NCBI GenBank assembly: GCA_903863885.1 | Contig: CAIPEB010000657.1 | Location: forward strand, 1 to 38,707 | DNA: 38,707 nt | DNA from: an uncultured Planctomycetaceae bacterium | GTDB taxonomy: Bacteria; Planctomycetota; Planctomycetia; Pirellulales; Pirellulaceae | Direction of reading: 5' to 3' | In this document: positions 8,515-16,510 of the stretch, one piece after another | Layout: every line of letters begins with the position of its first letter | Numbering within the stretch: the stretch's first letter is position 1 | Program-made: the position numbers and the translations under genes | The notes under the pieces: model-generated | What the model saw: the letters and a program-made list of their open reading frames with translations, nothing else | Databases searched by the model: none | What the model was told of the DNA's origin: nothing

Positions 8515-10617
8515 CTAGAAGGGTGACCACTTCGGGGGTTTCAGCTCCGGCTTCTTGATCGCGTCGTGCCACGCACCGCTGATCAGCTTGCCTCCATCCT
8601 GCATCATGTCGGAGAGATTTCCGCCGGTTTGCTTGCTGAAATTCGACAGTTCTCCACCCAGGCGATCCAGTTCCGGATTGCCGGACTTCCACGGACCTCC
8701 GAGCCTCGCATCAAGATACTTGCGGACTTTGCTGTCGATTTCCGCCGCCAGCTTGCGCAGTTCCCGGTCGGCTTTCGCCAACTCCTTGAGGAACTGCAGG
8801 TAGGCCCGCGACGCATTCTCCTGCAGTTTGTTCCGCAAGAGGTCGAGCGTACACTCGTTCAGGTTGGCCACGGAAAATTTGACATCCAGTTCAGGGCGAA
8901 ACGTCTTGACCGTGACGCGAATCAACTCATCCGTGCGGCGGGTGTCGCCGTCGATTTCGACCGTGCAACTGATCGTCCCAAACGGGTCAACGCCACTGAC
9001 GGACACCGAGCCTATCGAACGCAGTTGCAGGTAGCTTAATCTGGCACCAAGTTCGGCCTCGAAATTATGTGAGAAGTCGGTGCCGAACAACTTGATTGCG
9101 CCTTGCGACGTCAGCTTGCCGCTGCCGTCCGCGAAACTGAACACGCCGTGCGTTTCGTCGATCTTCATGCCGAACATTTCCATCCGGGCATCGACCGTCA
9201 TGTATTCGCGTTGCATGTGCAGCTTGCCTTCTCCGAGCGAGAATCCGGGGATTGCCGACTTGATCCCCGCCGCGGTCTTGAATTCGCCATCGAGCGTTCC
9301 CTTCGCGAAATCGATCTTGCCGACCGTCTCGGCCAGTCCGATCTGCGCAATCTTCAACTCCCCCTTGACTTCAATAGCCCTCACGGGAAACGTAATTGCG
9401 CAACTGGCGACTAACGCAATCACCTCCGGCGTCGATGCAACGGTCGAGATCTGAGTCTTGACTTCCAGTCGGTTCTCCTGCATCGCATAAGATCCGCCGA
9501 TGGTCCACATCGCAAACGGCGTCGGCGACAGCGGAACGGGTTGGGCAAGTTGATAGTCGACCTGCAGCTTGCCGTCTTTCCAATCCACCTTGTTTCCTGG
9601 ATACAAGATCAGATCGCTGGCCAGGATATCGACCTTCTCGAACATGACCATCTTCATGTCGAAGTGGATGCCGCCGCGCATCCCATCCGCCCCCTTGGAG
9701 AAATCCGGCACGCTCTTGAGCGTCACCGTGACCGGCAAGTCCAGATCGGCAATCGCCTGATTGCCCAAGGTCTTGATGTTGTTGAGCGAGGTTTCCTTGA
9801 AATCCGCCTCAACCTTCAAATTGTCGATCGCCGGCTCGGGCAGACCGCCAGCCTTGTACCGGAAATACAGGCCGGTCGCGTTGACTGTCAGCTGACCGGG
9901 AAGATACTCGACCTGCACTCCGAGTTGAGCCTGCGGCGAAAAGATGGAAACTCCGGCGGGCGGCGGTTTCACCTTGAACTTCATATCTCCGTCACCGACC
10001 GACATCGGCTGCGAAACCCACTTGCGAAACTCGCCATCCAGAAAGTTCCTCGCGTACTCCGCCGGATTTCGCAGCTGCTCGATCCGCGCAAACACTTCGT
10101 CTCCCAGCGTCTGACGGATCCGTCGCGATGCTTCCGCCATCGCTTCCTTTTTCGCTCGCTCGCGAAACTGACGCTCGCTGAGATTTCCGTATTTCTGGCG
10201 GTCATACTGCGCCGCTCGCCATTTCTGTTCGGCCTTCTTCAATTCCGTCTCAATCCGTTCCGCATATCCGATCGCCTCCGCCAGCTTTGGATGCGAGTCG
10301 GCGACCTTCTTGAGTTCCTGCGCAACCTGCAAAACCAATGCCGTCAGTTCATCCGGATCACCCGACGCGCCTTCGGCCACGGTCGCGGCGGCCTTCGCCT
10401 TGTCGATTGACTCACGCCACTTCTGAACCTGCGCCAGCAGCTCGACCGCCCTGGCGGCGAGCTGCTCGTCCATGCCCTCCAGAATCTGCTGTTCCTGCGG
10501 CGACAGTTCCTGGCCCGTCAGAGGCACTCCAGCAAGCAGCACCAGACAGATCACGAGACTGAGACCAGGCCGGAACGACGCGATAGAATTGACCGTTGGG
10601 AGAGAGGAGCGTGCCAT
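8515..10617 (-). CDS. Exported coiled-coil/beta protein, first gene of PASTA operon
   Basis: This encodes a 700-residue exported protein that I do not recognise. The ATG at 10617 is preferred over one at 10689 because AGAGG sits about 7 bases upstream and the N-terminus then reads as a signal peptide (LSLVICLVLLAGVPLTG). After the signal come helical, charged, coiled-coil-like segments (about 40-200, rich in E/K/A/Q). A long stretch of alternating hydrophobic beta-type sequence follows (about 210-590, for example LPGQLTVNATGLYFRY and KLHMQREYMTVDARMEMFG), then a second helical segment (about 600-650) and a short basic/proline tail. The repeated amphipathic strands would fit a surface or periplasmic beta structure; that is inference. 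It opens the four-gene minus-strand operon. Confidence 0.85.
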   Translation of the reverse strand: MARSSLPTVNSIASFRPGLSLVICLVLLAGVPLTGQELSPQEQQILEGMDEQLAARAVELLAQVQKWRESIDKAKAAATVAEGASGDPDELTALVLQVAQELKKVADSHPKLAEAIGYAERIETELKKAEQKWRAAQYDRQKYGNLSERQFRERAKKEAMAEASRRIRQTLGDEVFARIEQLRNPAEYARNFLDGEFRKWVSQPMSVGDGDMKFKVKPPPAGVSIFSPQAQLGVQVEYLPGQLTVNATGLYFRYKAGGLPEPAIDNLKVEADFKETSLNNIKTLGNQAIADLDLPVTVTLKSVPDFSKGADGMRGGIHFDMKMVMFEKVDILASDLILYPGNKVDWKDGKLQVDYQLAQPVPLSPTPFAMWTIGGSYAMQENRLEVKTQISTVASTPEVIALVASCAITFPVRAIEVKGELKIAQIGLAETVGKIDFAKGTLDGEFKTAAGIKSAIPGFSLGEGKLHMQREYMTVDARMEMFGMKIDETHGVFSFADGSGKLTSQGAIKLFGTDFSHNFEAELGARLSYLQLRSIGSVSVSGVDPFGTISCTVEIDGDTRRTDELIRVTVKTFRPELDVKFSVANLNECTLDLLRNKLQENASRAYLQFLKELAKADRELRKLAAEIDSKVRKYLDARLGGPWKSGNPELDRLGGELSNFSKQTGGNLSDMMQDGGKLISGAWHDAIKKPELKPPKWSPF

Positions 10618-11200
10618 TGCATACCTCTTTGTGTGATCATGCGGCCAAGAGTGTCGGGTACGCACCGCACTGGTTGCCGCAGTACACAAGCAATAGGACC
10701 GCTCGCAATCGCGAGCGGTCCTGCGGCGATTTCATGTATCGGCCCCGCTGAAACACTCCGGGTGATGACCTTCGCCAACACGCTTGCCGCTCCCCATCAC
10801 ATGGCGAACCTGAAGAGCGCCAAAATAACACGAGTGAAAAATAGCGATAGGACAAGCGACGCGATTCACGATTCGAAACCACGCCTGAAGATAAGGCATC
10901 GCGATGAAATAAGGATCAACGGTCAGGACCCAACCGTGAACCAAGTCAGCGGGCAGGATACCCTTTGACGTTTGCAATATCAAGAATTCGAGACGGTTTT
11001 CTCGCGACAAGTCGATGAGCCGGGGGGTGACCCCCTTTGGGCAGATTGCGACCCGTCAACTCGAAGTCTGGGTCTTGGCATCAACTGCAGCGAGCTCCAA
11101 ACACGGCCAACGCCAAATACCCCAGGTGAGCACAGTCACTGGACTGCCAGCCGGCATTCGATTCGGCAAGGCCGTCACGCAGCAAGTGACCGCTGATCTC
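10618..11200. other. Intergenic region upstream of PASTA operon, perfect hairpin
   Basis: No convincing gene was found here. Its main structure is a perfect 12-base inverted repeat at 10695-10722 with loop AATC. A short minus-strand reading frame (11010-10732, TTG start) has no recognisable motif and codon use unlike the neighbouring genes. A small GGGGG-TGA-CCCCC hairpin lies at 11023-11035. The operon promoter should lie here on the minus strand, but no good -35/-10 pair is visible. Confidence 0.5.
10695..10722. repeat. Perfect 12-base-pair hairpin
   Basis: AGGACCGCTCGC and its exact reverse complement are separated by AATC. No T-run follows on either strand, so a simple intrinsic terminator is unlikely. 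It lies 78 bases upstream of the first gene of the PASTA operon, where it could be an operator, a transcript-end structure or a dispersed palindrome. Confidence 0.75.
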
Positions 11201-11940
11201 TGTGCCGAGAAAAGTCAGCTTCCGACGTGAAGAGTGGAGACGACCGGTTTGCTGCCAACGGCTTGGGAGTTGCCGCCGCGTTTTCCACCGATGACCTGAT
11301 GATCAAAATGGGGACGGGCGACGACTCGCAGGTTGATATGGGAGACGGAAAAGACGAGCTGGTGCTCCACCGTTGTTTGTTGGGCAATGGCTTCGTCGTC
11401 GGTTTGCAGCACGACCTGACAGTGAGAATGGACCAGGGAGGAGGCGTCTTTTGTTTGCGGGACAGTTCGGTCAACGGCGGCGCGACAATTCTACTTGGTG
11501 GACTTGCCGTGGATGAGATGCTGCTTGACCTCGAAAGCTCTCAAGTTGCGGAGAATTGACAGTTACCGGTCTGGCGGGTGTGGAAACTGTGTGGTGTTTT
11601 GACATAGTCGCTCGCGGCGGAGCCTCATTCAAATTCAGATCTGGGAGCGACAAGCTCGGAATCGACGGCTTGGGCGGAGTGACTTCGCTCGTCATTGACA
11701 TGGGGGGAAGGTGATGACGAGGTGGAAATGGAATGCCTGCAGTATATCGGAGCGATGGATGTGCAGTTGGGAAACGGAGCAGACAAGCTCACCGTGGGCA
11801 GCATATGCTCAAATACCCGCTCTGCAATTGGAACCGCAAGTCTCAATTGCGGTGCGAATTCGCTGGCAATGGATATGTTCTCTTTGTACGCTCCGGACGT
11901 GCGGATCGGGACGCTGAAACTGAAGAACCTCGAAGCGTAA
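11200..11940 (+). pseudogene. Frameshifted remnant of an acidic Gly/Asp-repeat (beta-roll-like) protein
   Basis: Three adjacent plus-strand frames read as one protein if two single-base frameshifts are repaired. Piece one (11200-11556) contains KMGTGDDSQVDMGDGKDEL. Piece two (11556-11707, a different frame) contains LTVTGLAGVETVW and ends in LVIDMGG. Piece three (from about 11708 to 11940, back in the first frame) reads GEGDDEVEME, then DVQLGNGADKLTVG. The second break falls at a run of six G at about 11702-11707; removing one G gives IDMGEGDDEVEM, matching the DMGDGKDEL motif upstream. The Gly-Asp-rich turns alternating with hydrophobic strands resemble beta-roll/RTX-like repeat proteins of large secreted adhesins. 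No start codon or signal peptide is evident, so this is probably the C-terminal remnant of a longer gene, or a true gene with sequencing errors. Confidence 0.6.
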
Positions 11941-11981
11941 GCACATTTGTGCGAGTATTAGGCTGAAAGACGCAGGTGCTT

Positions 11982-12926
11982 ATGAACCGTCGGGTGTTTC
12001 TGTCATCCGTTTTGTCGGCAGCGTCCGCGACCATCGCGCCGCGGTGGGCCCGGTCCGCTGAGACTCCGCGATCCGACGTCCCGATTGCAACACTGTCCGA
12101 ATGGGCGGACCGCATCCGTCCTCTTCACGACAGGCTCAACGCACCGGGCCGGTCAGACTGGCTGGCGAAGCACCATGAGGATGGGCAGACATTCAAGCAG
12201 TATCTTGTGGGGCGAACGCGAGTCCGGGATCGATTCAGTGTGATATACATCCAGCCGCTCGGCGAGTTTGAGGGCTCTCAACAGCGGACGCTGGATCTTA
12301 CGGCCGAGTGTATGAAGCTGTTCTTCGGCCTCCCGGTCAAGGTGATGACGCGGGTTGATCTGGCCTTGCTGCCGGACGGGGCGCGACGCGTGCACCCGAC
12401 GTGGCACGTGCCGCAAGTGCTGTCGACCTACATTCTCGATAAGGTCCTCGCTCCGCGTCGTCCCGACGATGCGGTCGCGGTCCTGGGTCTTACGACATGC
12501 GACCTTTGGCCGGGAGAGGGGTGGAACTTCGTCTTTGGACAGGCGTCTCTGTCTGAGCGGGTGGGAGTATGGTCGCTTTTCCGAAATGGTGATCCGAATG
12601 GTGCCCCGTCCGCGTTTGACAAGTACCTCTTGCGATCGTTGAAGACAGCGGTTCACGAAACGGGCCACATGCTGGGTATTCCTCATTGCATCGCTTACTC
12701 GTGCTGCATGAACGGCTCGAATTCTCTGGACGAGAGCGACCGTGCCCCGTTCGAGTTCTGTCCGGAATGTCAGGCGAAGATCTGGTGGACTTGTCGAACG
12801 GAGCCGGTCTCCCGCTGGACGGCGCTGCTCGCGTTTGCCGAACGCAACCGACTCCGCGGCGATGCCGAATTCTGGCGACGCACGCTGGCCGCGTTCGGGG
12901 CAGGCCATCGCGAGGCTGGCAAATAG
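11982..12926 (+). CDS. Exported archaemetzincin (family M54 metalloprotease)
   Basis: This encodes a zinc metallopeptidase of 314 residues. The motif HETGHMLGIPHC at about 225-236, then C241, C242-M243-N and CPEC at 260-263, fits the archaemetzincin signature (HExxHxxGx3Cx4CxM, about 16 residues, CxxC). The three His would bind catalytic zinc, Glu226 is the general base, and the four Cys form a second zinc site. The start at 11982 is preferred to a GTG at 11976 because GCAGGTG lies just upstream. The N-terminus (MNRRVFLSSVLSAASATIA) has an RR-x-F-L motif like a Tat or lipophilic Sec signal, so the enzyme is predicted to act outside the cytoplasm. The family is best known from archaea and vertebrates, and natural substrates are poorly defined. 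It follows the degraded repeat gene and appears monocistronic. Confidence 0.9.
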   Translation: MNRRVFLSSVLSAASATIAPRWARSAETPRSDVPIATLSEWADRIRPLHDRLNAPGRSDWLAKHHEDGQTFKQYLVGRTRVRDRFSVIYIQPLGEFEGSQQRTLDLTAECMKLFFGLPVKVMTRVDLALLPDGARRVHPTWHVPQVLSTYILDKVLAPRRPDDAVAVLGLTTCDLWPGEGWNFVFGQASLSERVGVWSLFRNGDPNGAPSAFDKYLLRSLKTAVHETGHMLGIPHCIAYSCCMNGSNSLDESDRAPFEFCPECQAKIWWTCRTEPVSRWTALLAFAERNRLRGDAEFWRRTLAAFGAGHREAGK

Positions 12927-13054
12927 AGGTTCAATTCAGCTGTCAGTCTCAATAGCGTGTGTTCGTCCCGACCGGCAACTCGCACGCCTCTCGGAAGCCG
13001 GCATACGGCCTCGCCTTGCACATCAAGTCTGACTAGATTGGGAGCACTCGCTGG

Positions 13055-13220
13055 TGCGAGCGAAAAGCCGAGACGCAGTCGCGTAGCGACGGCCTGAAGG
13101 TAGACGTGGGTTTCAACCCACGGCCACAAAGGACTCGATTCGGCATAACTCGACTTGATGCAGCGTGGTCGGAGCGGCGTGTAACACGGGTGGACCAGCC
13201 ACCCGTGGCACCAGAGAAGT
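13055..13220. repeat. 166-base direct repeat, copy 1
   Basis: The first of two near-identical 166-base units; by eye they differ at 8 positions. The unit contains two internal hairpins: CGTGGGTT-TC-AACCCACG, and ACGGGTGG with CCACCCGT around a five-base loop. No reading frame within it looks like a protein. Confidence 0.9.
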
Positions 13221-13238
13221 GTCGTGGAACGGCTCATT

Positions 13239-13404
13239 TGCGAGCGAAAAGCCGAAACGCGGTCGCGTAGCGACGGACTGAAGGTAGACGTGGGGTTCAA
13301 CCCACGGCCGCAATGGACTCGATTCGGCATAACTCGACTTGATGCAGCGTGGTCGGAGCGACGTGTAACACGGGTGGACCAGCCACCCGTGGCACCCGAG
13401 AAGT
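13239..13404. repeat. 166-base direct repeat, copy 2
   Basis: The second copy lies 184 bases after the first and has the same two internal hairpins. It ends with the same GAGAAGT and is separated from copy 1 by only 18 bases. The spacing, length and lack of short identical units rule out a CRISPR array. Confidence 0.9.
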
Positions 13405-13407
13405 TAC

Positions 13408-13445
13408 TGACGGTAGACGTGGGCTTCAACCCACGGCAACAGCGG
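13408..13445. repeat. Partial third copy of the repeat
   Basis: This carries only the GGTAGACGTGGG...CAACCCACGGC hairpin part of the 166-base unit and ends a few bases before the ribosome-binding site of the DedA-family gene, so its hairpin would lie in that gene's 5' leader. Confidence 0.75.
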
Positions 13446-13454
13446 GGAGACATC

Positions 13455-14123
13455 ATGGATTGGTTGATGACGGCAGTGGACTGGTTCCTGCACCTCGATA
13501 AACATCTCGAGGAAGTGGTCCAGCAGTATCACGCGATCGCGTATTTCATGCTGTTCGCCGTTGTCTTCTGCGAAACGGGGCTTGTCGTGACTCCGTTTCT
13601 GCCCGGCGACTCGCTGCTGTTCGCCGCCGGCGCGCTGGGCGCAAAAGGGTGGTTCAACGTGAACCTGCTCTTCCTGCTGCTCACGGCGGCCGCAATTCTC
13701 GGCGATACGGTCAATTACTGGATCGGCGCGATCATCGGACCCAAGGCATTCACCGGCCGGTACCGCTTCCTGAGAAAGGAGTACCTGGATCGGACGCATC
13801 GTTTCTACGAGCGGCACGGCGGCAAGACGATCATCCTCGCGCGGTTCGTGCCGATCATCCGCACGTTCGCCCCGTTTGTCGCGGGCATCGGCGCGATGAA
13901 CTACACGCGGTTTCTGATTTACAACGTCGTGGGCGGCATCGCGTGGGTCGCGATGTTCACCTACGGAGGCTACTTCTTCGGCAACCTTCCCTGGGTCAAG
14001 AAGAACTTCAGCATCATTATTCTCGCGATCATCGTGATCTCCGTGATGCCGCTGGTGATCGAGTTCCTGCGGCAGCGGAACAATCCCGCTGAACCGCAGG
14101 CCGACTCAAACACGGGAGCCTGA
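13455..14123 (+). CDS. DedA/SNARE-associated (VTT) family membrane protein
   Basis: This encodes a 222-residue polytopic inner-membrane protein of the DedA family; members act in membrane homeostasis, and several have been implicated in lipid-carrier recycling. The ATG at 13455 has GGGGAG about 5 bases upstream; longer upstream frames run into the repeat DNA. Family features are ETGLVVTPFLPGDSLLFAAGALGA (about 41-64) and the conserved F.ERHGGKTIILARFVPIIRTFAPFVAGIGAM block (about 118-148), which carries the glycine and the two arginines typical of the family. Transmembrane segments surround both motifs and a final helix lies near 190-210. The stop is only 8 bases from the convergent GH127 stop. 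A specific substrate cannot be assigned. Confidence 0.92.
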   Translation: MDWLMTAVDWFLHLDKHLEEVVQQYHAIAYFMLFAVVFCETGLVVTPFLPGDSLLFAAGALGAKGWFNVNLLFLLLTAAAILGDTVNYWIGAIIGPKAFTGRYRFLRKEYLDRTHRFYERHGGKTIILARFVPIIRTFAPFVAGIGAMNYTRFLIYNVVGGIAWVAMFTYGGYFFGNLPWVKKNFSIIILAIIVISVMPLVIEFLRQRNNPAEPQADSNTGA

Positions 14124-14131
14124 TTCGATCG

Positions 14132-16480
14132 TCACTTCAGGATGCGGCATCCGAAGACTCCGCCCGCCATGTTGCCGGGTTGCGCCTGAAATCGCACGGT
14201 GACCACGTCCTTGCCCTTCGTCAGTTCCGCCGGGATCTCGTAGGCCACGTCGAAGAACTCGTTCGGGTGGTTGTTGTTCAACGTCTGCGTCCCGATCTTT
14301 GTTCCTTCGACGAGGATGTCGAAAGTTCGCGGACCGACGTCGCTTCCCCAGTAGGTCACCTCGAGCTTCTGGGCTTTGTCGGGCTGCACACGCAGCTGGT
14401 ACGAGAACCATCCGCCATCGGACGCATGCCGCCAGAACCGGTCGCCGTACGGGCCGGCGCCCGTCTTCTCGCCACTGAGCTTGTGCTGTTTCTCGTTGTC
14501 GTCGTTTCCGATTTCAACGCGGTCCAGGGTGCGCGCCGCCATTTCCTCCTCGGCCTTCTTCTTGGCCGCAAACTGATCCTCCTTGACTTTCCACTCGGGC
14601 ACCGTGTACCGGTCCCAGTAGACCATGTACGAGCGGCCTTCATGCATCTTGTAGAAAGGTTCGAGAACCAGATCCGCGACGTTGCTCTGGCCGGGCACCC
14701 GCAGCAGACTGCCGGGGACCGTGAATGTCGAGGCCTTGCCCGAGACGGGCTTCAAAGCGGCCGTCACGTCCTCGGTTTCCGAGACGATCGCGGGGAATAC
14801 CTTGCCGGGTTTCACTTCCGCGCTGAGCACCACCGGTCCGTCGAGGAATGCAAACCGCTTCGGGTTGTCCTTGAAGCCTTCGGTTCGCAGCGAGAAGGGC
14901 ATCGACAGACTGACTCGATCGCCGTCGGCCCACTCGCGTTCGAGGACTACATACTGCCCGGGTATCGTCTCCGTCAACTGTTGAGTGCCGTTGATTGCGA
15001 CAGCGAACCCCTTGACTGCCCAGGCGGGCCGGCGGACTGCCAGTCGGAACTTGACGGGCTTTTCGGTTTTCAGAATCAGTTCGCTTTCGGCCGTTTCGGG
15101 GAACCGTGTCTCCTGCCGCACTCGCACTCCCTTGGCCTTCCAGTTCACCTCGGAGGCGATGAACAGGTTGACGAACAACTGTTCGTTGCCGCCGTCATGG
15201 AAATAAATGCTGTCGTTGTACTTCGCATGGTTCTCGACGCCGGTGCCCGTGCAGCACCAGAAAGAATCCGTCTGATCGTTGTAGACCTTGTGCGAACCCG
15301 ATCTCAGCGGCACGTAATAGCACATCATGCCGTCCTTCGGATTCTGGGAGCACAGAATGTGGTTAAGCAATGCACGCTCGTAGTAGTCCGCATAACCCGG
15401 ATCGGCGGTCCACTCGTAGAGGTGGCGGGTCAGCTTGAGCATGTTGTACGTATTGCAGGTCTCGGTCGTGCTGGGACCGAACGCTTCCGACAGCCGTTCC
15501 TTGGGCGTGAACATTTCCCCGTCGCTGTGGCCGCCGATGACGTACGAGCGTTCCTTGGCGACCGTGTTCCAGAAAAATTCCGAGGCGGTTCGCATTGCCT
15601 CGTCGCCCGTCAATTCGTACTCCCGCGCGGTTCCGACGAACTTCGGAATCTGCGTGTTCGCATGTAATCCGGTCAGCTTGTCCTGACGCTGTGTCGCCGG
15701 TCCGATTACTGCCATGTGGTTGAATCGGCGGGCCGCCTCAAGGTATTTGGCCTCGCCGGTGACGCCGTACAGGTTGGCCAGCACCTCGTTCATGCCGCCG
15801 TGTTCGTTGCCGAGCATCTTCTGCATCTGTTCGTCCGTCAGCTTCCCGTTGCGCTCGACGACCCAGTCGCCGAACTTCTCGCATACATCGAGCGCCATCT
15901 GCGAGCCGCAATGCACGTAGACATCCAGAAGGCCGGCCAGGATCTTGTGGAGGGTGTAGTACGGAGCCCACACCTGGCGCTGTGTCTCGACGCGGTCGAT
16001 GAATTCCTCGGGGTAGGCGCTCAGGTAACCGCTGCCGACCTTGGCCTGGCACTCGGCCATGCCGGCGACCAGTTGTTCGGCTCGCTTCTTGAATTGCTCA
16101 TCGCCCGTGCTCGCATACAGGAGCGCGCAGGCCGACAGATAATGTCCGACAAAGTGCCCGCGAACCTCGCACTTCGGCTCTTCCCAGCCGCCGAGCGGCT
16201 TGGCGCTGGACGGCAGGCCCGCGTTGATCCGGAAGCAGTGCAGCAATCGATCGACGTCCAGGCTCAGAACGTACGCCGCATCCAGATCGCGGGCGTGAAG
16301 GAACGGGCCGTCGAGCAACTGCACGTCCGGCATGTCGAACGCGTAGGCTCGTATCTGCGGCTTCGGGGCGACCTTGACGGCTGCATCCGGCGACCGAGGC
16401 ACGTCAGCCAGCAGGTTCGATGTCGCAGCGAGCGCGACAAACAGAGAAATCCATTCGTAACGGTGCGTGAATCGTGACAT
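14132..16480 (-). CDS. Exported GH127 beta-L-arabinofuranosidase-type glycosidase
   Basis: This encodes a 782-residue enzyme of the GH127 (formerly DUF1680) family, which removes beta-L-arabinofuranosyl residues. The N-terminus is a signal peptide (ISLFVALAATSNLLA, residues about 11-25). The zinc/catalytic residues are visible: E340 and C342 in TTETCNTYN, and C409-C410 in FWCCTGTG. They match the Glu-Cys-Cys-Cys arrangement of the characterised Bifidobacterium enzyme. The helical (alpha/alpha)6 barrel occupies about 50-440; beta domains follow, and a carbohydrate-binding-like C-terminal module lies at about 670-782 (GGWFSYQLRVQPDKAQKLEVTYWG). AAGGAG lies 8 bases before the start. It is 30 bases downstream of the GH51 gene, so the two are probably cotranscribed. 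Related families (GH146 and others) share this fold, so exact linkage specificity is uncertain. Confidence 0.9.
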   Translation of the reverse strand: MSRFTHRYEWISLFVALAATSNLLADVPRSPDAAVKVAPKPQIRAYAFDMPDVQLLDGPFLHARDLDAAYVLSLDVDRLLHCFRINAGLPSSAKPLGGWEEPKCEVRGHFVGHYLSACALLYASTGDEQFKKRAEQLVAGMAECQAKVGSGYLSAYPEEFIDRVETQRQVWAPYYTLHKILAGLLDVYVHCGSQMALDVCEKFGDWVVERNGKLTDEQMQKMLGNEHGGMNEVLANLYGVTGEAKYLEAARRFNHMAVIGPATQRQDKLTGLHANTQIPKFVGTAREYELTGDEAMRTASEFFWNTVAKERSYVIGGHSDGEMFTPKERLSEAFGPSTTETCNTYNMLKLTRHLYEWTADPGYADYYERALLNHILCSQNPKDGMMCYYVPLRSGSHKVYNDQTDSFWCCTGTGVENHAKYNDSIYFHDGGNEQLFVNLFIASEVNWKAKGVRVRQETRFPETAESELILKTEKPVKFRLAVRRPAWAVKGFAVAINGTQQLTETIPGQYVVLEREWADGDRVSLSMPFSLRTEGFKDNPKRFAFLDGPVVLSAEVKPGKVFPAIVSETEDVTAALKPVSGKASTFTVPGSLLRVPGQSNVADLVLEPFYKMHEGRSYMVYWDRYTVPEWKVKEDQFAAKKKAEEEMAARTLDRVEIGNDDNEKQHKLSGEKTGAGPYGDRFWRHASDGGWFSYQLRVQPDKAQKLEVTYWGSDVGPRTFDILVEGTKIGTQTLNNNHPNEFFDVAYEIPAELTKGKDVVTVRFQAQPGNMAGGVFGCRILK

Positions 16481-16510
16481 TATCTTGGCTCCTTGGGAAT
16501 GCTAAACCAA

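Larger units (their letters stand above)
12927..13454. other. Repeat-rich intergenic region
   Basis: This region lies between the archaemetzincin and the DedA-family gene and consists largely of the direct repeats listed separately, plus a small hairpin CTCGC-TGGT-GCGAG near 13048-13061. Reading frames that cross it on both strands are products of the repeats and show no protein motifs. Confidence 0.7.

Noticed and set aside
10732-11010. Possible 92-residue minus-strand gene
   Set aside because: It has a TTG start without a ribosome-binding site, no motif, and base use unlike neighbouring genes. It cannot be excluded but is not supported.
13055-13445. Possible CRISPR array
   Set aside because: Two 166-base copies and one fragment, with no 20-40-base repeats, no variable spacers and no cas genes.
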